Assembly (NCBI GenBank): GCA_030765065.1
Contig: CM060988.1
Span: forward strand, 200,568,565 to 200,632,564
Reading direction: 5' to 3'
DNA length: 64,000 bases
Source: Deroplatys truncata
Taxonomy: Eukaryota > Arthropoda > Insecta > Mantodea > Mantidae
Position 1 is the first letter of the stretch, and each line of letters starts with the position of its first letter. This document shows positions 34,229 to 44,748 of this stretch, in pieces. The translations under genes and the position numbers were made by a program. The notes beneath the pieces were generated by a model. That model was not told where the DNA came from. It ran no database searches and saw only the letters and a program-made list of their open reading frames with translations.

Positions 34229-35340
34229 TGGTTTGATTTGTTTTGAGATTTTAAGTGCAAAAATTTTTTTTCCCCTCCAAATTTAACGGTTTGTGTTTCT
34301 CCACGTGGTCGCGAAAAATGTAAAATTTGTTTCTGGCTAAAGGGTAAGGATTTTTATACTTTAATTTGTGATTCTCTTCTTCTAAATTTTGTTTCCATCA
34401 TATCTGAAAGTCTGGTTTCGAAATTTTAATTTTGAGCTCATTTTTGTTTTTTTCCATTGTCTGCCGGCGTGACGCTAAAACTTCTGACTCCATTTTCCCC
34501 TTGTTTTGGCTTCATTTCTTTTAAATTGTATTGCTGTGCTAAGTGGTTCGTGCTGGTTGTTTTCAAAAAAAAATGTTTTTGTGAAAGTTTAGTTGTGAAA
34601 CGAGCGAGATAGTTGTAGTTTGAAATGTGCTCGTCACGTGTTGGCTATCTGTTTGCAAATCTTGTTTTCTGTGCTTATTAGCAGTGGTTTGGAAACGTAT
34701 AACTTTATATTCCAGTGATTGTAATTTCTAGCTATTTACTGCACTTTTCTGGGACATTTTTTTCGTGTAACTTTTATGTACGCACGTGTGTTATGTAATT
34801 CCCGCGTGGTCGTGCATTTCAGCAATAATTTTAGCTTGTGAAACCAGTCTTCCTCAGCACGTGTTTTGGCGGGTTTATTTGCGTGTGTATATCAGGTCAG
34901 ATACATTTGTTTTAAGACAAAAAAAAAAAAAAAAAAAAAAAGACAAAAGAGAAGTTTGGTGTGCTAGTATAAATTACAAGTCTGTGTTCTGCTCCTTTTG
35001 AGAATCTTAGCGGTGGTCACAGTAGGTGTGACGTGGTTTTTTTTAACTTCCAGTTTGAGGTTTCTCACTGAAGCTATCATTTTGTTTTCTTCCATGTGTT
35101 CATTCTGATTAAAAATCTTGGTATTGTGTCCAAGTGGCTTGTGTAGACGCGTGTTGGTATAATTTTCTGATATTTCGCCGCGGGCGCTTAATTGTATTCT
35201 TTCTGGAACTGTTTTATTTGGCTATGTTCTGATCTTGCTACTTACATTCATGTGATGCTATAAGTGTTTAGTTTGGTGTAATCTGTATTGCTTGGTCCTA
35301 CTGTTTGTTTATTGGTTGCGTTATCTTTTGTGCTGCAATC

Positions 35341-38300
35341 ATGCCTAAGCGACGTACTGCACAGAAATCTGATATAGCAATTGCTCCAGTTAGCGAGCAC
35401 AGTGAAGTAGAATCTATGTCCAGTGTTAGTACGCCTGTTGTTACTCAGTTACTAGCGATGTCTAATCCGTCTCTCGTGGCCAATGCACCACAATCAGCTG
35501 TCTGCCGCCCGGTCATTGACCCCTCGTACTTTGAGAATTCCAGTAGGATGTCGGCGCATGAATTTCTGCAGAACTTTGAAATGGTCGCTGCTGCTAATGG
35601 CTGGTCAGAAGAAATGAAATTGAAATGCTTTCCATGCTATTTACGAGATACTGCTGCATCATGGTTTCAAACTTTTCGCCATCGGCACCCTCACCATGAT
35701 TGGATTTTCTTGTCTACACAATTTTTAAATGCATTTCAGATAAGAAACCAGAGTGATATTCTGGAAATGAAACTCAGACAGCGGGTACAGTTGGATGATG
35801 AACCTGTTATTAGTTACATCTATGACGTGCTATCTTTATGTGACCAAGTCAACCCAGCTATGTTGCAGTTGGAACAAATTAAACACTTGCTTAAAGGTCT
35901 TAGACCTCTGTATGTACAAGCTTTATTGCCATTAAATCCTCAAACTGTTGATGAGGTAATACACATCATTCGACGAGTGGACAAAGCACAGTTTTACATG
36001 CAGAACCGTGAACATCTAGTGTCTGCTCAATCTCAGGCTGCAGTGGTTACGCCACCCTCTGTTATATTTAATAATGCATCTGTTCCTGCTGTTCCTTTAC
36101 CAGCCTCTCCTCAGCCGTCTCAGGCTTCTTCTCTTGTGGGCGTACCTATCGATCCTATGCATCAGCTGATTGATTGTGTGGAACAGTTATGTAACAGAGT
36201 TAACCAGTTTCAGTTACCATCTTCGGAGAGAACTTCCCAGCATTCACAGCTTCCACGGTCATCTGACTTCAACCGGAGGGATCCACCCGTCACCTGCTAT
36301 AGATGCAACAGGCAGGGCCACCTGGCTCGCATTTGCCGGAGCCGCCTCCCGCAGTCAAAAAACGACTGGCGACGAGACGTAGCAGCAACACCACCACCCA
36401 CCAGCATGGCTGCACCTCAACGGGACATAGCTACACCTCAACAGGATGTGTCTGCATTATCAGGTCAGATATTGCAAGTTCCTGGTCGTATTGCCCAGAC
36501 AGAGCTCTCCATCTTGCTCGATACAGGAAGCGCAGTGAGTATTGTGAATGCTGCACATGTTCTTGATCATTCTACATTAAAACCTATAGAGATGATGCTC
36601 CGCACTGCAGGAAACAAGTTACTTGATGCGCCTTACCACACTGTGTTAGATTTCCATATTAATGATGTTCTTTTTCAGGAGGATGTACTAGTTGTGAAAG
36701 AGTTGTCCCATGATTTGATTTTAGGCAATGACTTTTTGCAGACCCATGATGTTATAATTGACTATGCACATAATCTGATAACCTTGAAATCTTCTAAGAA
36801 TGATGCGTTCAGTATACCAATAACTCTAACACAAGGACCTTTTGTTGATATGGCAGTAAACCCTCTCCTAGATGATGATTGTGCAGATTCTGGTGTTAAA
36901 ATGGCAGTTATGCATGATGTTAAAATTCCACCTCTGTCTACATGCTATATATCAGTTAAGCCTTTGTCAGCCATTAGTAATGAGGTTATGTTTGAACCTG
37001 CTCTTAACATAATGCAAAAGAAGAATCTTTCCATTCCACCGTTATTGTGTCATTCTACCTCTGAACTTACTATTCCAGTGCATAATAATACTTCAGTTCC
37101 ACAAACATTGTTTGCAAATACAGTCTTAGCTAAAGCTTATGATGTTGCACTTGTTCAGAGTAATTCTGTTTTGTCATCCGATGTTACTCCTCTGCCAGCT
37201 CCAAATTGTAATTTTAATGTTAATGGTAAACTCTTGGAAACCCAAAAGGCTGACTTACATGCTTTGTTATTGAAATATAGTGATCTTTTTGCCACAACAT
37301 TACAAGAACTTGGTACTACGGATGTTGCAGAATTTGATATCAAAGTAAATGACCCTAAGCCAATTAAGCAAAGACCATATAGAGTTCCTCATAAACAAAA
37401 GGAAATTATTGCTGAGCAAGTTAAAGAGATGCAAGATGCTGGCATTATCAAGGAATCACAGTCCTCCTGGTCTTCTCCTGTAGTACCTGTCAAAAAGAAA
37501 GAGGGCTCCATGAGATTTTGTGTCGACTATAGAAAATTGAATGCTGTTACAGAGACCACCTCTTTCCCTTTACCATTGATAGATGATTTGTTAAGTTATT
37601 TGGGGGAGGCTAAATGGTTTGTCTCATTAGATTTACTGTCAGCATACTTTCAGGTACCTATTGCAGAGGATAGCCAGAAGTACACCTCTTTTGTCACTTT
37701 TCAGGGTTAATATCAATTTACACGCTTGAGTTTTGGGTTGGCGAATGCCCCTAGGTTTTTCAGTTACATCGCAGACAAGTTGTTAGGTGATTTGAATTTT
37801 AAAAAGGCTATTGCATATCTGGATGACATTGTTGTTTTTGCTAAAACCTTTGAGGAGTTGTTGCAAAATCTTGAGGCTGTTTTTCAACGTCTGGATCACC
37901 ACAAGTTTAAACTTAAACCAGAAAAATGTTTCTTCGCCATGCAAAAGATTAAACTCTTAGGCTTTGAAGTTTCTAAAGATGGCATTTCACCTGATTCTGA
38001 CAAAGTTGTTTCCATTCAAAATTTGCCTCGTCCTAAAAATGTTCGAGATGTGAGAAAAGTTTTGGGATTGTTTAATTTTTACAGGAAATTCATCAAGGAC
38101 TATGCTAATATTGCTCAACCTCTAATTCATTTGACTAGGAAGAATCAAAGTTTTATTTGGGGATCTGATCAGCAAACTGCATTTCAAAATTTGAAAGACT
38201 TATTGGTTTCGGCCCGTCTTAGCTCACTATACTCCTGGTGCTTATACCGAACTACACTCTGATGCCAGTGGATTAGGGGTTGCCTCAGTGTTGTATCAGA

Positions 38301-39934
38301 AGATTGATAATGTGTTGAAACCAGTGGGCTATGCTTCAAGGACACTATCTAAATGTGAACGTAATTACAGTGTTCCTGAGTTGGAATTGTTGGCCATCCT
38401 GTTTGGACTTACCCACTTCCGCAGTTTTGTTTATGGCTACAAGGTTCATATTGTATCTGATCATCACTCCCTTTGTTATTTAAATAATTTGAAAGATTTG
38501 ACTGGGCGTTTGGCACAATGGAGTTTGAAATTGCAAGAGTTTGATTACACCATTTCTTATAAATCTGGCAAGAAACATCATGATGCTGATACTCTATCGA
38601 GATTTCCTGTGTTACAACCTACAGAAAGTGATCTTGAACAGCTTGATGAACTCCCCACATGTTTGCTGACATCAGTTGAAGTTGCTGACCATCAGAAGAA
38701 AGATACTGGGTTACTTGAGCTTATTACTGCTCTCCATGATCCTCCGTCGGCCCCTGCTAAGCTTCAGAGACAAGTTTCCAACTACACACTCAAATCAGGT
38801 GTTCTTTATCGTAAAAATGCTGGCTCCACTGGCCCTCTCCATCTGCTGGTTATTCCAGAAGCTCTAAAACATGAAATTCTTTCTTCACGTCATGATGATC
38901 CTCTTTCAGGCCACTTAGGATTCTCGAAAACATTTGCCAAAATTCACTCCAGGTATTACTGGGTTGGTATGAAGAAAGATATTGAACATTTTGTCCGAAC
39001 CTGTCCCAGCTGTCAAACAAGAAAGGGACTGAAGAATCAGAAACCAGCAGGTTTATTACAACCAATTCCGGTTACATCTGTAGGCGAGCGGTGGGGTATT
39101 GATTTGCTTGGGCCTCTCCCACGCTCCAATTCTGGACACAAGTATGTTGTCGTTGCGACCGAGTATGCTTCTCGCTGGGTCGAGTCTGCGTCGCTTTCTT
39201 CAGCAACAATCCCTCAAGTTGCTAAATTTATTTTGCATAACATCATCTGTAAGCATGGAGCCCCTGCTGCCTTGTTATCTGATCGTGGCTCAGTTTTCTT
39301 AAGTGAGGTGACACAAGAATTGTTGAGATCTTTATCAGTGTCTTCCAATTTCACCAGTGCTTATCATCCAGCTTGCAACGGACTTACTGAAAGATTTAAC
39401 CAAACCCTCTTAAATATGCTCAGCCATTTTGTGGATAATAATCAGAAGAATTGGGACTCAATATTGCCCTATGTCATCTTTTCATATAACTCGAGTGTTC
39501 AAGAGTCTACTAAATTTTCACCCTTTTTCTTGATATATGGTCGAGAACCTTCTTTACCTAACCAGGTTCAGCTACAAGCTACGTCTAATGACCTTTTTGT
39601 GAGACAGACATTGCAAGAGATTCAGAAGGCACGAGAGGTTGCTGTTGCTAACATTACAAAGCAGCAGGTGAAGCAAAAAGAAGCATTTGATGCTAAACAT
39701 AGAGATGTGGTTTATAATGTATGTCAATTAGTTAAAGTTTTCACTCCCATTAGGAAGAAAGGTAAATGTACAAAGTTGTTACATAGATATTTTGGCCCTT
39801 TTGAAATTATCCGACAGATCACTCCTGTTACCTACCTTGTTGGTCGACCTCATGCTCCCCGTACCAAACATCAGTGTGTTCATGTGTCACGCCTTTACCC
39901 TTACTATGATCCTGTGGGTCCTTATAGACTGTAA
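35341..39934 (+). pseudogene. Gypsy gag-pol, two disabling breaks
   Basis: The likely start is MPKRRTAQ at 35341, not the upstream ATG at 35305. Gag ends in one CCHC knuckle (CYRCNRQGHLARIC, about residue 318 from this start). The protease has LLDTGSAVSIVN, and the RT has FCVDYRKLNAVT, FVSLDLLSAYFQV and AYLDDIVVFAK. The RNase H region has SKCERNYSVPELELLAI, and the integrase has an HHCC finger (HLGF...CPSCQTRK) and the D,D,E residues in WGIDLLGPL, LLSDRGSVF and GLTERFNQT. A GPF-Y-type module (RYFGPFEII) ends the protein. A TAA at 37708-37710 interrupts the RT in frame, and a one-base frame change near 38215-38260 breaks RNase H. No chromodomain is visible. Confidence 0.93.
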
Positions 39935-40767
39935 AGTCTGAGTTTCTGATGCTTAATTAAGCTTTACTTTTCAGGAATATGTGATATGAATGTCTCTGCT
40001 AAATTAAAAGTGTATTATTATTGTGGGTGTAACTTAAATTTTGAATTATGTTTTGGGAACTGCAAATCATTTGTTTGTTGTATTATGCTGCAGGAATGTG
40101 TTTCAGGTGTACTATGTGCTTAATTGAGCTTTCATTTTCAGGAATGTTATGTGACAATATTGTTTTGAGTAATGATGTGATGTTGTTTTGTTGCATTCGA
40201 TTTGATTTGATATGATATGATTTGATTTGACTCGATTTGACTTTGGGTTTCATAATGATGCAGAAAATTGTTGCATGAATAGTGTGTATTTGAGGTTATG
40301 TGATATATGTGAGATTTGCCTCGGTGGAAGTGCCAAAGAGTAACCCCGACGGTGTTAATGAGTTGAGGAGAGATGAGAAGAGATGAGATGATGTCAGCTT
40401 CGGTGGAAGTGCCACAGTGTAACCCCGACAGTTGTTGTATGTTTTCAGAGATTTTGCTTATTGGTGTTGCTGTAACGTGCCCAGTATAGCGTGTGTGATG
40501 AATTCACACGAGAGATTAAATGGATGGAAGTGAATGTAATGAAAATAATTTTTTTTTCTCTCTGTTTATGCAACAAGTTTATTACCATCTTAGATAGCAA
40601 ATTTTAATACCACCTGTTTTCCAGCTTAATTTTCATTTGGAGGATGTGGATGCAACAGTATAGTGTCATGTTATTTGTGTCATTCCTGAATTGTTAATGT
40701 GATTTCTTGAAGGTTATGCCTATGTTAGATGCTTTGAATTTGCAGCATGCTAAATGAGACACGTAAG
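39935..40767 (+). other. Gypsy 3' non-coding region, left part
   Basis: This lies between the pol stop and the nested PLE. It contains a run of gatttgatatgat-type simple sequence (40195-40245) and two similar copies of cggtggaagtgcca...gtaaccccgac (about 40323-40350 and 40401-40428). No env or other frame is recognisable. Confidence 0.6.
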
Positions 40768-40791
40768 TGCAGATGTTTTTATTTAAAGGTG

Positions 40792-40883
40792 AGTCGAAAT
40801 TGTAACACTAACATCACTTAAGTTTACTCACTTAACATGTTTCGGGAAACCGTTGTTCCCATCCTCAGAAGGTTAACTCGACT
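40792..40883 (-). ncRNA. Candidate hammerhead ribozyme, PLE copy C end
   Basis: On the minus strand: CTGAGGA, a GGGAACAACGGTTTCCC hairpin, GAAA, the TTAAGT/ACTTAA hairpin, and GTT. It is closed by AGTCG/CGACT-type ends. The core is the same as in copies A and D. Confidence 0.45.
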
Positions 40884-41799
40884 GGCCCGTGTTGTTGGTG
40901 TTTCCGTTTTTTGGACTGGATCCTGTGGTGGCATCTTGTGGTGGAGAAATGTACTTCCAGAGAGGATTTGGTGGCGGCAAATCAAAATTCATTAGATGTG
41001 TGTTGTGTTTTAGAATGGTGATCTTCTCCCATGCATCTAATTCGGCTGCAAATTTGGCTGGTTTGACTAATGTAATATTGGGTTTGATGTTGTGATTAGT
41101 GATCCAAAAATGGTGTGAAACTGCAGATTTGTCCATTTGTTTGTATTTAATACATCTCATGTGCTCCTTTAGCCTAGTTTCTAAGTTTCTTTTTGTCTTA
41201 CCAATGTATACTTTATTGCAATCTGAACAATTGATTTTATAGATTCCAGCTTTTTTGTCTTGTGGAATGGGGTCTTTTAACTTGTTACAAAGTAATTTCT
41301 CTATGTTAAATTTGTTCTGTGGAGCTAGGCTGATGTTATGTTTCATGAAAATCTTCTTAAATTTGTGAAATGTTCCTGGGTGGTATGTGAATTTCTTGAA
41401 CTTTAGTTCTTTATCTTGCTGGCTGAGATTAGTTGTGTTTCTGATGTGCATCTGTCGTTTGAATTTTGCAATTTTTTTGTCAATAGTTGCTTTGTTGTAC
41501 CCATTATGTATTGCTGTGTCTACTATATGCTGGTATTCTAACTGGTATTCTTTTTTATTTAAGGGGGTATATACCAGTCTATGTGTTAGGCTGTTTAGTA
41601 CTGCATGTTTGTGTGTGGTTGGATTGAAACTCTTATTTTTTATGTAATTAGTAGAGTGTGTTGGCTTCCTGTATATGCCAAAGGTTAGGTTCTTTTGTTC
41701 TCTGATGATTTTTAGGTCTAAAAATGGTAGCATGCCTTCTTTTTCTATTTCTATGGTGAATTTTTGCCATGACTTGCATATTTTCCACTTGGTGGCCAA
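40873..41799 (-). CDS. PLE copy C: RT thumb plus GIY-YIG, open frame
   Basis: This is an open 308-codon frame. It begins with fused sequence, then KFTIEIEKEGMLPFLDLKI, KPTHSTNYIKNKSF, a linker (KFKRQMHIRNTTNLSQQ), and the complete GIY-YIG domain GIYKINCSDCNKVYIGKT through PLWKYISPP. The catalytic RT is missing, so it is at most a nuclease-domain protein. It differs from copy D by about one residue in the shared region (NTTN versus NITN). Confidence 0.75.
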   Translation of the reverse strand: MATKWKICKSWQKFTIEIEKEGMLPFLDLKIIREQKNLTFGIYRKPTHSTNYIKNKSFNPTTHKHAVLNSLTHRLVYTPLNKKEYQLEYQHIVDTAIHNGYNKATIDKKIAKFKRQMHIRNTTNLSQQDKELKFKKFTYHPGTFHKFKKIFMKHNISLAPQNKFNIEKLLCNKLKDPIPQDKKAGIYKINCSDCNKVYIGKTKRNLETRLKEHMRCIKYKQMDKSAVSHHFWITNHNIKPNITLVKPAKFAAELDAWEKITILKHNTHLMNFDLPPPNPLWKYISPPQDATTGSSPKNGNTNNTGQSS

Positions 41800-41890
41800 T
41801 TATAAATTTTGCTTCTTGTGACTTGTTGGTCATAAATTACGTATGTATTGTAATGAAAAGAAGCTAGAAACAGTGATGTGTATTGAAAGC

Positions 41891-41984
41891 CAGTCGAGTT
41901 AACCTTCTGAGGATGGGAACAACGGTTTCCCGAAACATGTTAAGTGAGTAAACTTAAGTGATGTTAGTGTTACAATTACGACTC
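41891..41984 (+). ncRNA. Candidate hammerhead ribozyme, PLE copy D upstream end
   Basis: Same elements as the downstream copy: AGTCG, CTGAGGA, hairpin, GAAA, stem III hairpin, GTT, then CGACT. Its position upstream of the truncated frame gives D a repeat at both ends, as expected when a PLE terminal repeat is read through twice. Confidence 0.45.
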
Positions 41985-42884
41985 ACCTTTAAAAAATTCA
42001 CCATAGAAATAGAAAAAGAAGGCATGCTACCATTTTTAGACCTAAAAATCATCAGAGAACAAAAGAACCTAACCTTTGGCATATACAGGAAGCCAACACA
42101 CTCTACTAATTACATAAAAAATAAGAGTTTCAATCCAACCACACACAAACATGCAGTACTAAACAGCCTAACACATAGACTGGTATATACCCCCTTAAAT
42201 AAAAAAGAATACCAGTTAGAATACCAGCATATAGTAGACACAGCAATACATAATGGGTACAACAAAGCAACTATTGACAAAAAAATTGCAAAATTCAAAC
42301 GACAGATGCACATCAGAAACATAACTAATCTCAGCCAGCAAGATAAAGAACTAAAGTTCAAGAAATTCACATACCACCCAGGAACATTTCACAAATTTAA
42401 GAAGATTTTCATGAAACATAACATCAGCCTAGCTCCACAGAACAAATTTAACATAGAGAAATTACTTTGTAACAAGTTAAAAGACCCCATTCCACAAGAC
42501 AAAAAAGCTGGAATCTATAAAATCAATTGTTCAGATTGCAATAAAGTATACATTGGTAAGACAAAAAGAAACTTAGAAACTAGGCTAAAGGAGCACATGA
42601 GATGTATTAAATACAAACAAATGGACAAATCTGCAGTTTCACACCATTTTTGGATCACTAATCACAACATCAAACCCAATATTACATTAGTCAAACCAGC
42701 CAAATTTGCAGCCGAATTAGATGCATGGGAGAAGATCACCATTCTAAAACACAACACACATCTAATGAATTTTGATTTGCCGCCACCAAATCCTCTCTGG
42801 AAGTACATTTCTCCACCACAAGATGCCACCACAGGATCCAGTCCAAAAAACGGAAACACCAACAACACGGGCCAGTCGAGTTAA
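41958..42884 (+). CDS. PLE copy D: RT thumb plus GIY-YIG, open frame
   Basis: This 308-codon frame parallels copy C: KFTIEIEKEGMLPFLDLKI, the IVDTAIHNGYNKATIDKKI linker, GIYKINCSDCNKVYIGKT, and a C-terminal NTNNTGQSS just before the terminal repeat. Here the linker is uninterrupted, showing how the two frames of copy A are normally joined. The RT catalytic core is absent. Unlike C it has a terminal repeat on both sides. Confidence 0.75.
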   Translation: MMLVLQLRLTFKKFTIEIEKEGMLPFLDLKIIREQKNLTFGIYRKPTHSTNYIKNKSFNPTTHKHAVLNSLTHRLVYTPLNKKEYQLEYQHIVDTAIHNGYNKATIDKKIAKFKRQMHIRNITNLSQQDKELKFKKFTYHPGTFHKFKKIFMKHNISLAPQNKFNIEKLLCNKLKDPIPQDKKAGIYKINCSDCNKVYIGKTKRNLETRLKEHMRCIKYKQMDKSAVSHHFWITNHNIKPNITLVKPAKFAAELDAWEKITILKHNTHLMNFDLPPPNPLWKYISPPQDATTGSSPKNGNTNNTGQSS

Positions 42885-42966
42885 CCTTCTGAGGATGGGA
42901 ACAACGGTTTCCCGAAACATGTTAAGTGAGTAAACTTAAAGTGATGTTAGTGTAACAATTTCGACT
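42874..42966 (+). ncRNA. Candidate hammerhead ribozyme, PLE copy D downstream end
   Basis: CTGAGGA and GAAA boxes around a GGGAA/TTCCC hairpin, then CAT...ATG pairing and GTT. The AGTCG (42874) and CGACT (42962) strands close stem I. The tail follows. Confidence 0.45.
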
Positions 42967-43038
42967 CACCTTTAAATAAATTCAATACACATCACTGTTT
43001 CTAGCTTCTTTTCATTACAATACATATGCAGATGTTTT

Positions 43039-44241
43039 GTTTTGAAGAGAAAATTGAAAGATGATGATGATTGCAGTAATGATCGAGATTGCACTATTAC
43101 TGATGATGATTATGAAAGATGTTGATCATAATGAGATGAGAAAGATAGTGATGTGGACGAGAAGTTGTATTGGTGACAAGAGTAGGACAATGGTAGTTGA
43201 AAGCATGTCACGTGGCGTAGTTTAGAGATGTATTGTGGATGTAGTTTGTAGTGATGCATACACTAGTTTGAGTAGATAGTTAAGTCAGTGTTGTGTGTAA
43301 TTTGGGCCATGGTCAGTGTGAATGCGTTCATTTCATTGTCATGTGTGATTGTCTTGTAAGTGCACTTATTTTCTTTTGTTAGTGATACCAGCTGGTTATT
43401 AAGATGTAATATTGGGATCCCAAAATAAGGTTATGTTTCATTTCTGTCATGTTCATGTATTTTGAGTCTGTTTTACTGTTTTATTTGGATTGTAAAGCAT
43501 TGTAAGTTAAATTTTGGATGGCAACTCTGTAAAATTTAGTTCTTATGCCAATTTGTACTTATTTTTTTCTCTTTCTTTGCCCCATGTCATAAGAATTTTT
43601 AGTGTACACTTTTCAAACTTTAAAATCTTTAATTGTACATGACATACCATTCTTTTATGTGTGATTGTTTGTGGGAGCACCCTGTTTATTGTGTGGTGGT
43701 TTTGTTTTAGTATTTCGCTGTGGCGGAGAGCGAGAAAATTCAAGAGCATTTCCGGGGCACACCAGAAGTTAAGAAACACCACAGGGAAGCTGTCGGGCAG
43801 CCACTACACTGCCGTGGCATAAGGAGCCACCATGTCGGGGGGCAGTCCAAGCCAGCGACTGCCCACCCTGTTGTCATCACCAGAGACCTGCGGTGATAAT
43901 TCTACACCAGGACAAATCGTCGTTGTGGGCACTGTCTAAACTCACCTACAAACAGTTACGGCAGACCATTGCTATTCTGCGCAGTGTAGTGTGCCTGTGA
44001 ACTGAGGCAGCGTGGTGTGTGCGTGTGCGGGATGCTAAAGATAACTGCATTCACAATACTAGTCGACAGCACTTACGTCTCTCGTTATCGCCCAGCAATA
44101 TTGTCTCGTCGGCTGGGTGCTTACCACACATGTATATTGTTGTTATATTTTGGTTCATCACACATGTGTATGTCATTTTGTTTTGTTCTTTTCATGTTTA
44201 TTATATTTATTTTCCTTATGTCGACGAGGGCGTTGACTTCG
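43039..44241 (+). other. Gypsy 3' non-coding region, right part
   Basis: No frame longer than about 90 codons is present and none resembles an envelope protein. The sequence is GC-richer near 43730-43990. It continues the Gypsy element after the PLE insertion. Confidence 0.6.
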
Positions 44242-44256
44242 GTGGCCAGGGGGAGA
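44242..44256 (+). promoter_or_regulatory. Gypsy polypurine tract
   Basis: The string ggccagggggagatg directly precedes the 3' LTR. Purine-rich runs at this position prime plus-strand synthesis in LTR retrotransposons. Confidence 0.65.
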
Positions 44257-44748
44257 TGTGGCATGTGCACAGATGTTAGTCTTGTTTAGACGCTCTCTGG
44301 TTACCGGGTCGGAGGGGGCAGATTGTCTGAGTAGGGGCGATTAAGGGGAAACAGTCTCATTGGTGGGGATATGGCGTTACTGACGCTTGGAATGTTAGCT
44401 TGGCTTCAGTATGATGACTCTGTGAGTAGGCTTCGGTTAAGAGAGTCGGGCAACTGCTAACACACGATGTCCTCATCGGCAGGCAATGGGCAAAGGTATG
44501 TAACTAACTTCATCCAATAAATTGTGTGCCATCCACTCTTTTCAACTTTTAATTATGGTAGAATAGAGTTCCTTTCCTCTCCCTTCAGCCAGATATTATG
44601 TTGGTGTAAGAATATTTTGTGATATAACTTAGCTGCGTCCCTTGTCGATGCCTCGAGTTTAAAGTTCTTTGTTTGTTCAACGATCCCTCTCATAAGCGAG
44701 TACCTCTCCTCTGAAGTTAAATAATAAATAAATGTGAGGCACACGACA
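44257..44748 (+). repeat. Gypsy 3' LTR
   Basis: The LTR is 492 bp and collinear with the 5' LTR. The visible differences are five single-base changes (for example ttaccggg versus ttactggg, and gatattatg versus gatagtatg). It is followed by the ATAG duplication and the 119-bp array. Confidence 0.95.

Larger units (their letters stand above)
40780..43026. mobile_element. PLE inverted dimer (copies C and D) nested in Gypsy
   Basis: It is flanked by a 12-bp duplication tgcagatgtttt (40768-40779 and 43027-43038). Copy C (minus, 40780 to about 41765) and copy D (plus, 41885-43026) are nearly identical 3' PLE portions facing outward from the centre. Both are cut at the same RT position (KFTIEIEKEGMLPF). 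The centre has about 60 bp of unexplained sequence followed by an inverted tail (41850-41887). The right end carries the tail (cactgtttctagcttctttt); the left end has none. Confidence 0.9.
33714..44748 (+). mobile_element. Gypsy-type LTR retrotransposon, with nested PLE
   Basis: Two 492-bp LTRs (TG...CA) flank an 11-kb element inserted into the 119-bp array with a 4-bp duplication, ATAG (33710-33713 and 44749-44752). The order protease, RT, RNase H, integrase defines Gypsy/Ty3 type. The LTRs differ at only five positions by eye (about 1%), so the insertion is recent. The leader is about 1.1 kb. About 4.3 kb lies between the pol end and the 3' LTR, of which 2.25 kb is a PLE insertion; the rest has no evident env frame. 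Confidence 0.95.

Noticed and set aside
34918..34941. A-run as a retroposed poly(A) tail
   Set aside because: It lies within the Gypsy leader, without any retroposed sequence or duplication around it.
37700..37725. In-frame TAA in Gypsy as a programmed gag-pol readthrough site
   Set aside because: It lies inside the RT domain, well past the gag-protease boundary, so it is a disabling mutation.
43039..44256. Possible env gene of the Gypsy element
   Set aside because: No long frame, signal peptide plus transmembrane layout, or cleavage-site pattern is present.
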